A stretch of 5,445 bases of DNA, from the NCBI GenBank assembly GCA_021156385.1, contig JAJNDL010000117.1:1-5445 (forward strand), in the 5' to 3' direction. The translations under genes were made by a program, and so were the position numbers. Shown piece by piece: positions 1-5,445 of this stretch (the stretch's first letter is position 1; the number at the start of each line of letters is the position of its first letter). The stretch comes from Moraxellaceae bacterium (GTDB lineage: Bacteria; Pseudomonadota; Gammaproteobacteria; Pseudomonadales; Moraxellaceae). The notes beneath the pieces were generated by a model, which was not told where the DNA came from, made no database searches, and worked only from the letters and a program-made list of their open reading frames with translations.

Positions 1-280
1 AGGGCGAGTTCACGTAGAAGGGCTGGGCTTCGGCGGAGCTGGAGGAGCCGGCCGTGGGATAGCGCACGTGGCCGATGCCGAAGTTGCCGATCAGGCGCAT
101 CATGTGGCGGGTGTGGAAGACGTCGCGCACCATGCCGTTTTCCTTGCGCAGGAAGAGCCGGCCGTTATGGCAGGTGACTATGCCGGCGGCGTCCTGGCCA
201 CGGTGCTGCAGCACTGTCAGCGCATCGTAGAGCGCCTGGTTGACCGAAGACTTGCCTGCAATCGCCACGATTCCGCACAT
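1..280 (-). CDS. purF: Amidophosphoribosyltransferase, N-terminal part (cut by window edge)
   Basis: Catalyses the first committed step of purine synthesis: PRPP plus glutamine gives 5-phosphoribosylamine, in the cytoplasm. The 93 visible codons begin MCGIVAIAG; Cys2 becomes the N-terminal nucleophile of the Ntn-type glutaminase once Met is removed. Other hallmarks of the family are [11 protein letters not shown] (about residues 24-34), [11 protein letters not shown] (about 69-79) and the SEAQPF-like [11 protein letters not shown] (about 83-93). The frame is open to the window edge; the family is about 500 residues, so only the start of the glutaminase domain is present and the phosphoribosyltransferase domain lies outside. 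The start is supported by GAGG (288-291), seven bases upstream of ATG. It follows cvpA by 17 nt and is probably co-transcribed with it, as in enteric bacteria. No frameshift or missing residue is seen. Identity is near certain. Confidence 0.97.
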   Translation of the reverse strand, partial: MCGIVAIAGKSSVNQALYDALTVLQHRGQDAAGIVTCHNGRLFLRKENGMVRDVFHTRHMMRLIGNFGIGHVRYPTAGSSSSAEAQPFYVNSP

Positions 281-297
281 AGAAGAACCTCGAAGAA

Positions 298-825
298 TTA
301 CCGTTGCCGGGCTGACTCGTCCTCTGCCGGCACTTCGCTTCCGGCATCCTTCGCCGCCTGCACCAACTTCTGCTTCAGTTCCCGCCCCAGCAGCTCATGA
401 CGCATGAACTGCTGCGGCAATGCCGCTTCCTGCCACCAGTCGTCCCGACTCACGTAGGGCGCCATGAAGATCAGGCCGGCCAGCACTAGGATGAGTCCGC
501 GCAGGAAGCCGAACACACCGCCCAGCAGGCGGTTGGCCCCCCCTGCCCCGGCCTGTTCCATCAGGCTCTGCACCATGTAGCCGGCCAGGGCCATGAGCAG
601 CAGCGTCACCACGAAGAGCCCGCCCCAGGCGGCCAGCAGGCGCAGCGAGGGCGTCGCGATGAAATCCGCCAGGAACAGCTCGGCCGGTGCGGCAAAGGTG
701 CGTGCCACTACATAGGCTGCCACCCAGCCGGCCAGGCTGAAGGCTTCGCGCACGAGGCCGCGAAATACACCGAACAGCACCGAGATCGCAACGATGGCGA
801 GGATGACCCCGTCAGCCGGATGCAT
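298..825 (-). CDS. cvpA: CvpA family inner-membrane protein
   Basis: In E. coli CvpA is required for colicin V production and is encoded just upstream of purF; its biochemical role is not well defined. This protein has 175 residues, close to the usual family length. I see four hydrophobic segments (about residues 6-22, 29-45, 63-86 and 100-122) and a polar, charged C-terminal tail. Conserved landmarks are [10 protein letters not shown] (22-31) after the first segment and [13 protein letters not shown] (98-110) leading into the fourth. I chose the ATG at 825 over an in-frame GTG at 834, because AGGAG (836-840) is ten bases before the ATG but only one base before the GTG. The GTG start would add three residues. 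The gene is 17 nt from purF and separated from dedD by a 234-nt structured gap, which suggests its own regulation. Family call is firm; function is inferred only by family. Confidence 0.93.
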   Translation of the reverse strand: MHPADGVILAIVAISVLFGVFRGLVREAFSLAGWVAAYVVARTFAAPAELFLADFIATPSLRLLAAWGGLFVVTLLLMALAGYMVQSLMEQAGAGGANRLLGGVFGFLRGLILVLAGLIFMAPYVSRDDWWQEAALPQQFMRHELLGRELKQKLVQAAKDAGSEVPAEDESARQR

Positions 826-835
826 GTCCCGCACT

Positions 836-840
836 CTCCT
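836..840 (-). promoter_or_regulatory. Ribosome binding site that decides the cvpA start
   Basis: AGGAG on the minus strand. It lies ten bases before the ATG at 825 and only one base before the in-frame GTG at 834. The spacing favours ATG as the cvpA start codon. Confidence 0.75.
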
Positions 841-871
841 GGTGAAAATTCAACGGCTTATAAATGCCAAG

Positions 872-895
872 CGGCAGAAACCGCGATTCCTGCCG
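872..895 (-). other. Stem-loop in the cvpA leader
   Basis: On the minus strand the arms CGGCAGGAA and TTTCTGCCG pair over nine base pairs (one G-T wobble) around the six-base loop TCGCGG. It lies 46 nt upstream of the cvpA ATG. The bases after it on the minus strand (CTTGGCATTTATAAG) are not a T-tract, and neither is the other side, so it is not a standard intrinsic terminator in either direction. It could protect mRNA, pause polymerase or take part in a switch with the adjacent inverted repeat. Structure is seen in the sequence; function is unknown. Confidence 0.5.
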
Positions 896-922
896 CCGGC
901 GCGAATTGTAGGTAAGCCGGCG
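894..922. repeat. Inverted repeat CGCCGGC / GCCGGCG
   Basis: A seven-base-pair inverted repeat with a 15-nt spacer (901-915). Each arm contains the palindrome GCCGGC. It shares bases 894-895 with the neighbouring stem-loop, so both stems cannot form in full at once. It could be an RNA stem in the cvpA leader or a DNA-binding site, but in GC-rich DNA a repeat of this length can also arise by chance. Confidence 0.3.
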
Positions 923-923
923 A

Positions 924-952
924 TAAATATCCATCGACCGGTTGATAGCCAA
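924..952 (-). promoter_or_regulatory. Weak sigma70-like promoter candidate for cvpA-purF
   Basis: On the minus strand TTGGCT (947-952) is followed after 17 bases by TATTTA (924-929). That is four of six matches to the -35 consensus and three of six to the -10. The area is more AT-rich than the surrounding genes, which supports a promoter somewhere in this gap. A rival -10, TATAAG (857-862, five of six), has no convincing -35 partner. Which of them is used, if either, cannot be settled from sequence alone. Confidence 0.22.
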
Positions 953-1026
953 GGGATTCGCTCCGGCATTTCCGCTGCAGGCCGCATCGCACCCCTGCTT
1001 CCTCTGCAGGGCGATACCGTTTTGCA

Positions 1027-1053
1027 GGGCGGCGCTGCCGAAGCGCTCCGCCC
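1027..1053 (-). other. GC-rich stem-loop just after dedD
   Basis: It begins six bases after the dedD stop codon. On the minus strand GGGCG pairs with CGCCC and GCGCT with AGCGC, ten base pairs in all, with a two-base GA bulge and the loop TCGGC. The sequence that follows is TGCAAAACGG, with no T-tract. It is therefore not a canonical Rho-independent terminator. Its position at the end of a gene, before a 234-nt gap, fits a 3'-end stabilising or pausing structure, or a weak terminator. Confidence 0.45.
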
Positions 1054-1059
1054 GGATCG

Positions 1060-1776
1060 TCACGGTTTGTAGCTCTGCACCCAGCCGTTGAGCCTGAGCT
1101 CCGGATCCGCCGCCAGCTTCGCCTTGGTGGCATCGGCCACTTCACGGCTGAGCTCGGGCCCGACCATCACCTTCCACATGCTGCCCTGCGGCGAGATCAC
1201 GGCCGGATAGTTCTTGCGGCGCAGCTTCTGCACCAGGGCCTCGGCCTTGTCGCGGCTGGACAGGCTGGCCACCTGCACCACCCAGGCCGCGGGCGGCGAC
1301 ACGGCCGGCTTGCTGCCGGCAGCGGTTGCCGGCTTGGCGGCTGCGGCCTTCGCCTTCGCGGCAGCCTCCAGCCGGACCTTTTCCGCCGCTGCCTTTTCGG
1401 CGGCTGCCTTCTCGGCAGCCAGCCGCTCGCGCTCGGCGGCAACGGCTGCGGCAGCCGGGTCAGGCTGGACCGGCCCTGCCTCGGCTGCTGCGGGCTCGGC
1501 CGAGTCCGGCCGGACTTCGCTTGCGGCAGCAGTCGCTTCGGCAGTGGACGCCTCGTCACGCCCGGCATGCGCCTCGCTCACGGCCCGCTCCGCCTCCGCC
1601 ACATTCTGGTCCAGTTGCGGGGCGATCTCGTCGACGCCCGCCACCTGCGGCGGCGCCGGCATGGGCGGCACGGTCAGGGACGCGCCGGAGCCGTCCAGCA
1701 GCACCGGCAGGAACAGGGCAGCCCCGGCAACCAGGACCAGCCCGCCGAGCAGGCGTTGCTTGATTTCTTTTTCCAT
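1060..1776 (-). CDS. dedD: DedD-like SPOR-domain cell-division protein
   Basis: Likely a bitopic inner-membrane protein recruited to the division septum, where SPOR domains bind glycan strands lacking stem peptides. It has 238 residues, similar to E. coli DedD. Layout: short cytoplasmic MEKEIKQR; one membrane segment at about 9-27; a long Ala/Glu/Pro-rich periplasmic linker (about 30-162) with a charged, probably helical stretch at 113-148; and a C-terminal SPOR domain (about 164-238) starting WVVQVASLSSRDKAEAL, with WKVMVGP at 201-207 and ending GWVQSYKP. The ATG overlaps the folC stop by one base (TAATG), and GAGG (1784-1787) lies seven bases upstream inside folC, so translational coupling is likely. 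Position between folC and cvpA is the classic dedD place. The linker makes detailed alignment uncertain; some relatives are annotated FtsN or simply SPOR protein. Confidence 0.92.
   Translation of the reverse strand: MEKEIKQRLLGGLVLVAGAALFLPVLLDGSGASLTVPPMPAPPQVAGVDEIAPQLDQNVAEAERAVSEAHAGRDEASTAEATAAASEVRPDSAEPAAAEAGPVQPDPAAAAVAAERERLAAEKAAAEKAAAEKVRLEAAAKAKAAAAKPATAAGSKPAVSPPAAWVVQVASLSSRDKAEALVQKLRRKNYPAVISPQGSMWKVMVGPELSREVADATKAKLAADPELRLNGWVQSYKP
1378..1413 (-). repeat. dedD: Tandem EKAAA-coding repeat in the dedD linker
   Basis: Two full 15-nt units encode EKAAA-EKAAA (residues 122-131), followed by a partial unit EK (132-133). The surrounding linker is a similar Ala/Glu/Lys-rich helix, resembling the linkers of TolA and other envelope-spanning proteins. 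Tandem units like this can vary in copy number between strains by slippage; that last point is an inference. Confidence 0.6.
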
Positions 1777-3032
1777 TACTCGACCTCGTGCGCCGCCAGC
1801 GCCTGCTGCGCGGCGGCAACGGTATAGAAGGAACCGAAGACCAGGATTCTATCGGCTGGTCGCGCCTGCTGACGAGCCGCCGCCAGGGCCGCCGCCACCG
1901 TGCCGAATTCGCCGCCGACGTGACAGCCGCGCTCGCGCAGCAAGCCGGCCAGCACGTCGGCGCGCTGGCCACGCGGACCGTCGAGCGAGGCCGCGAACCA
2001 GCTGTCGATGCGGCCGAGGCAGGCATCGATGACGCCGGCGGCGTCCTTGTCGGCCAGCATGGCGAAGACCGCGAATGTCCGCCGGCCGGGCTGCTGCGGC
2101 AGCTGGCGCATGAGGAAGACGGCGCCGTGCGGATTGTGCGCGACGTCGAGCAGCACCAGCGGACGCTGCCCGGCTGCCTGCAGCCGACCGGGCAGCGCTG
2201 CCCGGCGCAGGCCTTCATGCAGCGCGGCCTCGTCAGTGGCGAGCGGCGCGGCAAACAGCGCGGCCAGCGCAGTGGCCGCGTTCTCCAGCGCCAGTGCCGG
2301 CTTCGGCAAGCCGCTCAGGACGCGCTCTCCGCCCTGCCACGTCCAGCTTGCACCGTCATCGCGGAAATCGAAGTCGCTGCCGCGGCACGACAATCGCGCA
2401 CCGGCCTGCTGTGCCGCATCGAGCAGACTCTGCGGCGGCTCGGTGTCGCCGCAGATGGCGGGCCGGCCGGCGCGAAAAATCCCGGCCTTCTCGATGGCGA
2501 TCAGGTCGCGGGTATCGCCCAGGTACTCGGTGTGATCGATGCCGATGCTGGTGACGACCGCGACATCGGCATCGACGAGATTCACGGCGTCGAGCCGCCC
2601 GCCGAGGCCGACTTCCAGCACCGCGACGTCCAGCCCGGCCTCGCGGAAGATGAGGAAGGCGGCCAGCGTCGTGAACTCGAAATAGGTCAGCGAGACCTCG
2701 CCGCGTGCCGCCTCCACTTTCCCGAAGGCGTCGACCAGCGTCGCGTCGTCGACAGGAGCGCCATCGATGGCGATGCGCTCGTTGAAGCGGAGGATGTGCG
2801 GCGAGGTATAGCTGCCAACCTTCAGGCCGGCGGCGCGACAGATGCTGACCAGCGTCGCGACGGTGGAGCCCTTGCCGTTGGTACCGCCGACGGTGATCAC
2901 CGGGCAGCCGAGGGCGCGCACGCCGAGCCGGTCGGCAACGGCGCCCACGCGCTCGAGGCCAAGGTCGATGGTCTTGGCGTGCTGCCTCTCGAGCCAGGCC
3001 AGCCAGTCGTCAAGCGAACGCGGGGAAGTCAT
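1776..3032 (-). CDS. folC: Bifunctional dihydrofolate synthase / folylpolyglutamate synthase
   Basis: Adds glutamate to dihydropteroate to make dihydrofolate, then extends the glutamate tail of reduced folates, using ATP in the cytoplasm. The 418 residues match the family length. Visible motifs, in order: the P-loop GTNGKGST (50-57), YTSPHILRFNERI (74-86), EVGLGGRLDAVN (139-150), GIDHTEYLG (163-171), EKAGIFR (180-186, whose Lys corresponds to the carbamylated lysine of E. coli FolC), LPGR (279-282) and the C-terminal-domain motif LLDVAHNPHG (293-302). The Mur-ligase-type ATPase domain and C-terminal domain are both intact. The start fits the family N-terminus, but the Shine-Dalgarno is weak (AGGG, twelve bases upstream). 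An intrinsic terminator ends only 18 nt before the ATG, so expression probably depends on read-through or an upstream start inside accD. It overlaps dedD by one base. Confidence 0.97.
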   Translation of the reverse strand: MTSPRSLDDWLAWLERQHAKTIDLGLERVGAVADRLGVRALGCPVITVGGTNGKGSTVATLVSICRAAGLKVGSYTSPHILRFNERIAIDGAPVDDATLVDAFGKVEAARGEVSLTYFEFTTLAAFLIFREAGLDVAVLEVGLGGRLDAVNLVDADVAVVTSIGIDHTEYLGDTRDLIAIEKAGIFRAGRPAICGDTEPPQSLLDAAQQAGARLSCRGSDFDFRDDGASWTWQGGERVLSGLPKPALALENAATALAALFAAPLATDEAALHEGLRRAALPGRLQAAGQRPLVLLDVAHNPHGAVFLMRQLPQQPGRRTFAVFAMLADKDAAGVIDACLGRIDSWFAASLDGPRGQRADVLAGLLRERGCHVGGEFGTVAAALAAARQQARPADRILVFGSFYTVAAAQQALAAHEVE

Positions 3033-3050
3033 GTCGGCAACGGGCCCTGC

Positions 3051-3080
3051 AAAAGAAAAATCGGCCGGGAGGGCCGATTT
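3051..3080 (-). terminator. Rho-independent terminator between accD and folC
   Basis: On the minus strand the arms AAATCGGCC and GGCCGATTT form a perfect nine-base-pair stem around the loop CTCCC. The stem is followed directly by TTCTTTT, which extends the TTT at the end of the stem into an almost unbroken T-tract. This is a textbook intrinsic terminator for transcription leaving trpB-trpA-accD. In the opposite direction the hairpin is followed by CTCGAAATTT, which is not a good T-tract. The T-tract ends 18 nt before the folC ATG, leaving no room for a separate promoter after it. Confidence 0.88.
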
Positions 3081-3115
3081 CTCGAAATTTCCGCGACGCT
3101 GATGGTCGCACGATT

Positions 3116-3979
3116 TTACAGCGGATAGTGGGTGAGCTTGGCCAGGAGACGGAACAATGTGTCGCGCATCTCATGGCGGTGGATGATGATGTCCACGGCG
3201 CCATGCTCGACCAGGAACTCCGAACGCTGGAAGCCTTCCGGCAGCTTCTGCCGCACCGTCTGCTCGATCACGCGTGGACCGGCGAAACCGATCAGCGCGT
3301 TGGGCTCCGCCGCGTTGATGTCACCGAGCATGGCGAGGCTGGCAGAAACGCCGCCGTACACCGGGTCGGTCATCACGGAAACGAACGGGACGCCGGCCAG
3401 CTTCATCTTCTCGAGCGCCGCCGCCGTCTTCGCCATCTGCATCAGCGAGAAAAGCGCCTCCTGCATGCGCGCACCGCCCGATGCCGCGAAACAGACCAGC
3501 GGGATCCTGTGCTCGAGGCAGACATCCACCGCCGCCACGAACTTGGTGCCGACCACCGAGCCCATGGAGCCGCCCATATAGCTGAACTCGAAGGCAGCCA
3601 CCACGAGCGGCAGGTTGTTGAGATGGCCCTTGATCACGACCAGCGCATCCTTCTCGCCGGTTTCCTTCTGCGCGGCGGTGATGCGGTCCTTGTACTTCTT
3701 GCTGTCCCTGAACTTCAGGCGGTCGTCCGGAGCGATGCCGGCGGCGATCTCCTCGCGGCCGTCATGGTCCAGGAACGTGTCGATACGCTCACGCGCGTTG
3801 ATGCGCAGGTGGTGATCGCACTTCGGGCAGACGCTCAGGTTGCGATCGAGTTCGGGCTTGTACAGGACGGCGTCACACTTGGGGCACTTGCGCCAGAGGC
3901 CCTCGGGCACGGAATTGCGACGCTCGTCGGCATTCTTGCCGACGTTGGGGAGAATTTTTTCGATCCAACTGGAGCTCAT
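3116..3979 (-). CDS. accD: Acetyl-CoA carboxylase carboxyltransferase subunit beta
   Basis: With AccA it forms the carboxyltransferase that moves CO2 from biotin-AccB to acetyl-CoA, giving malonyl-CoA for fatty-acid synthesis. The 287 residues are slightly shorter than E. coli AccD, which has a longer C-terminal tail. Visible features: a four-cysteine zinc ribbon (CPKC at 32-35 and CPKC at 51-54), then the crotonase-like fold with [13 protein letters not shown] (132-144), SGGARMQEA (167-175), [11 protein letters not shown] (204-214) and the signature [19 protein letters not shown] near the C-terminus. The ATG is preceded by AAGGG at a spacing of seven. It lies 64 nt after trpA and is followed by a terminator. 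In E. coli the zinc-ribbon domain of the enzyme has been reported to bind acc mRNA; whether that applies here is unknown. Confidence 0.98.
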   Translation of the reverse strand: MSSSWIEKILPNVGKNADERRNSVPEGLWRKCPKCDAVLYKPELDRNLSVCPKCDHHLRINARERIDTFLDHDGREEIAAGIAPDDRLKFRDSKKYKDRITAAQKETGEKDALVVIKGHLNNLPLVVAAFEFSYMGGSMGSVVGTKFVAAVDVCLEHRIPLVCFAASGGARMQEALFSLMQMAKTAAALEKMKLAGVPFVSVMTDPVYGGVSASLAMLGDINAAEPNALIGFAGPRVIEQTVRQKLPEGFQRSEFLVEHGAVDIIIHRHEMRDTLFRLLAKLTHYPL

Positions 3980-4001
3980 GTGGTTACCCTTGCACGCCGA
4001 T

Positions 4002-4020
4002 CAGCCCGAAGTCGGGACTG
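4002..4020 (-). other. Small stem-loop between trpA and accD
   Basis: On the minus strand CAG-(T)-CCCG pairs with CGGG-CTG around the loop ACTT: seven base pairs with one bulged base. No T-tract follows, so it is not an intrinsic terminator. It lies in the 64-nt gap upstream of the accD ribosome binding site and may simply be a chance GC-rich fold, or may adjust mRNA stability or accD translation. Confidence 0.25.
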
Positions 4021-4043
4021 GCCTCATTCCCTTGCAACAAGTG

Positions 4044-4850
4044 TCAGCGACGGTCCATGGCCTTGCGCATATCCTGCAGGATGGCGGCCAGCGCAGCGGG
4101 GATTGCCGAGACATCGCCCTGCAGCCGGCTGATCGCATCGACCAGCACCGACCCCACCACCACGCCGTCCGCATGGGCCGCGACCGCTGCGGCAGACTCC
4201 GCATCCTTGATACCAAAACCCACCCCGATGGGCAATTCACTGATGCCGCGGATGGTCCGGATGCGTTCCGCGACGGCCGGGATGTCCAGGGTGCTGGCCC
4301 CGGTCACCCCCTTCAGGGAGACATAATAGACATAGCCGCTGGCGGCTGCCGTGATCAGGACGATGCGTTCCGGGGAGGTAGTCGGCGCCAGCAGGTAGAT
4401 GGGGTCGAGGTTGCGCTGGCGCAGCTCGGCCGTAAGGGCCCCGGCCTCTTCCGGCGGCAGGTCCACGGTCAGCACGCCGTCCACGCCCGCCTCGGCGGCC
4501 GCCTGCGCGAAGTTCGCATAGCCCATCACCTCGACCGGGTTGAGATAGCCCATCAGGACCACCGGCGTGCGCGCGTCGCGGCGGCGGAACTCGCGCACCA
4601 TGCCGAGCACGTCGCGCAGGCTGACGTTGTGCTTCAGCGCGCGTTCGTGCGCCTTGGTGATGACGGGACCGTCCGCCATGGGATCGGAGAACGGCACGCC
4701 GAGCTCGATGATGTCGGCGCCCGCCTCCACCATCGCATGCATGGCCGGCACCGTGATGCCGGGTTCGGGATCACCGGCGGTGACATAGGGAATCAGCGCC
4801 TTGCGGCCATTGGCCTTCAGCGCGGCAAAACATTCGGCAATTCGTGACAT
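4044..4850 (-). CDS. trpA: Tryptophan synthase alpha subunit
   Basis: Cleaves indole-3-glycerol phosphate to indole and glyceraldehyde-3-phosphate; the indole passes through a tunnel to TrpB. The 268 residues equal the length of E. coli TrpA. The catalytic acids fall at the E. coli positions: Glu49 in [12 protein letters not shown] and Asp60 in MADGP. Further TIM-barrel landmarks are PYVTAGDP (21-28), [20 protein letters not shown] (loop 6 region) and the phosphate-binding PIGVGFGI and [11 protein letters not shown] near the C-terminus. The start is supported by family alignment; the Shine-Dalgarno (GGAA, eight bases upstream) is modest. It lies 27 nt after trpB, so the two subunits are made from one message, as usual. 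No trp attenuator is visible in the window. Intact and near certain. Confidence 0.98.
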   Translation of the reverse strand: MSRIAECFAALKANGRKALIPYVTAGDPEPGITVPAMHAMVEAGADIIELGVPFSDPMADGPVITKAHERALKHNVSLRDVLGMVREFRRRDARTPVVLMGYLNPVEVMGYANFAQAAAEAGVDGVLTVDLPPEEAGALTAELRQRNLDPIYLLAPTTSPERIVLITAAASGYVYYVSLKGVTGASTLDIPAVAERIRTIRGISELPIGVGFGIKDAESAAAVAAHADGVVVGSVLVDAISRLQGDVSAIPAALAAILQDMRKAMDRR

Positions 4851-4877
4851 GGATTCTGTTCCGGTTGCAGGGTCGGC

Positions 4878-5445
4878 TTACACCGAGATGCCATCGATTT
4901 TCGCCACGGTCAGCAGGTCCTTGTCGCCGCGACCGGAAAGGTTGCAGATGATGACCTGGTCGCGCTGCATCGTCGGCGCGAGCTTCTGCACATAGGCCAC
5001 GGCATGGCTGGATTCGAGCGCGGGAATGATGCCTTCCTTGCGCGTGAGTTCGCGGAAACCGGCCAGCGCCTCGTCGTCGCTGATGCCGACGTAATTCACG
5101 CGGCCGATGTCCTTGAGCCAGCTGTGCTCGGGACCGACGCCCGGGTAATCGAGGCCGGCGGAAACCGAGTGCGTCTCGATGATCTGGCCGTTGTCGTCTT
5201 CCATCAGGTAAGTGCGGTTGCCATGCAGCACCCCGGGTCGGCCGGCGTTGAGCGGTGCCGCATGCGCGCCGGAATCGAGGCCGTGGCCCGCTGCCTCGAC
5301 GCCGTACATCGCAACGCCAGCATCGTTCAGGAACGGGTGGAAAAGACCGATGGCATTCGAGCCGCCGCCGACACAGGCCACCAGCGCATCGGGCAGCTTG
5401 CCGGCCTGCTTCAGGCACTGCTCGCGCGCCTCGCGGCCGATGATG
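4878..5445 (-). CDS. trpB: Tryptophan synthase beta subunit, C-terminal half (cut by window edge)
   Basis: PLP-dependent enzyme that joins indole and L-serine to give tryptophan, in a complex with TrpA. The frame runs open from the window edge to a TAA at 4878-4880, giving 188 codons of a protein usually about 400 residues long, so the N-terminal half with the PLP lysine is outside. The visible part starts [20 protein letters not shown] and contains the PLP-phosphate-binding glycine loop [11 protein letters not shown], then [16 protein letters not shown], the [14 protein letters not shown] segment and the C-terminal [10 protein letters not shown]. All are hallmarks of the TrpB1 type that pairs with TrpA. 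GTG codons within the frame, such as the one at 5381, are internal valines, not starts. It is followed by trpA 27 nt downstream. Codon use matches the neighbours. Confidence 0.97.
   Translation of the reverse strand, partial: IIGREAREQCLKQAGKLPDALVACVGGGSNAIGLFHPFLNDAGVAMYGVEAAGHGLDSGAHAAPLNAGRPGVLHGNRTYLMEDDNGQIIETHSVSAGLDYPGVGPEHSWLKDIGRVNYVGISDDEALAGFRELTRKEGIIPALESSHAVAYVQKLAPTMQRDQVIICNLSGRGDKDLLTVAKIDGISV

Noticed and set aside
842..870. TTGGCA (865-870) as a -35 box for cvpA
   Set aside because: Five of six consensus matches, but the region 16-18 bases downstream (TTTCAC or TTTTCA) is a poor -10, and a start there would leave almost no leader before the ribosome binding site.
1011..1027. 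A PurR-operator-like sequence (GCAAAACGGTATCG) upstream of cvpA-purF
   Set aside because: It resembles the enteric PUR box only if one base is inserted in the centre. PurR binds as a dimer with fixed half-site spacing, so the match is not convincing. The regulator is also not known to be present in this organism.
1005..1031. Nine-base direct repeat TGCAGGGCG (1005-1013 and 1023-1031)
   Set aside because: Short, only two copies, and built from common GC-rich words. There is no sign of an iteron array, attachment site or mobile element.
1788..3128. A 446-codon open frame on the plus strand opposite folC
   Set aside because: It lies antisense to an intact, clearly recognised folC, and its product shows only the Arg/Gly/Ala-rich composition expected of a frame opposite a GC-rich gene. 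No family motif is visible.
3128..4847. Long plus-strand open frames (3128-4132 and 3840-4847) opposite accD and trpA
   Set aside because: Both are antisense shadows of intact genes and overlap each other. Their translations mirror the codon bias of the opposite strand and show no recognisable domains.
1..5445. A hidden novel system, mobile element, CRISPR array, or tRNA/rRNA gene
   Set aside because: The seven recognised genes cover almost the whole window with uniform composition and conserved order. The gaps are too short for an unrecognised multi-gene system, and I saw no tRNA-like cloverleaf, spaced repeats, transposase motif or terminal inverted repeat.

Overview
This window is a GC-rich, gene-dense stretch of core bacterial chromosome. 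Every supported gene lies on the minus strand, so it reads from high to low coordinate: trpB (3' end only) -> trpA -> accD -> folC -> dedD-like SPOR gene -> cvpA -> purF (5' end only). This order, with accD-folC-dedD-cvpA-purF kept together and trpBA upstream of accD, is typical of Gammaproteobacteria and Betaproteobacteria. The AccD, TrpA and PurF sequences look proteobacterial. A gammaproteobacterium of high GC content is my best guess, but the genus cannot be told from this window.

Region by region: 4878-5445 holds the C-terminal half of tryptophan synthase beta, followed 27 nt later by the complete alpha subunit (4044-4850). After 64 nt comes accD (3116-3979), the beta subunit of the acetyl-CoA carboxylase carboxyltransferase. 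An 83-nt gap then holds a strong intrinsic terminator (3051-3080) just before folC (1776-3032). folC overlaps the SPOR-domain gene dedD (1060-1776) by one base (TAATG). A 234-nt gap (826-1059), the largest non-coding stretch here, contains three potential stem-loops and a weak promoter candidate. It leads into cvpA (298-825), and after 17 nt into purF (1-280, continuing off the window).

How the genes fit together: tryptophan synthesis (trpBA), the committed step of fatty-acid synthesis (accD), folate polyglutamylation (folC), a septal peptidoglycan-binding protein (dedD), an inner-membrane protein (cvpA) and the first step of purine synthesis (purF) share one direction of transcription. They do not form one pathway, although folate cofactors are used in purine synthesis. 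The likely transcription units are trpB-trpA-accD (ending, at least partly, at the terminator), folC-dedD, and cvpA-purF. The second and third may be joined by read-through.

I found no mobile element, CRISPR array, RNA gene, phage gene or defence system, and no undescribed system. The points most worth a second look are regulatory: a terminator that leaves only 18 nt before the folC start codon, and the structured leader ahead of cvpA-purF.
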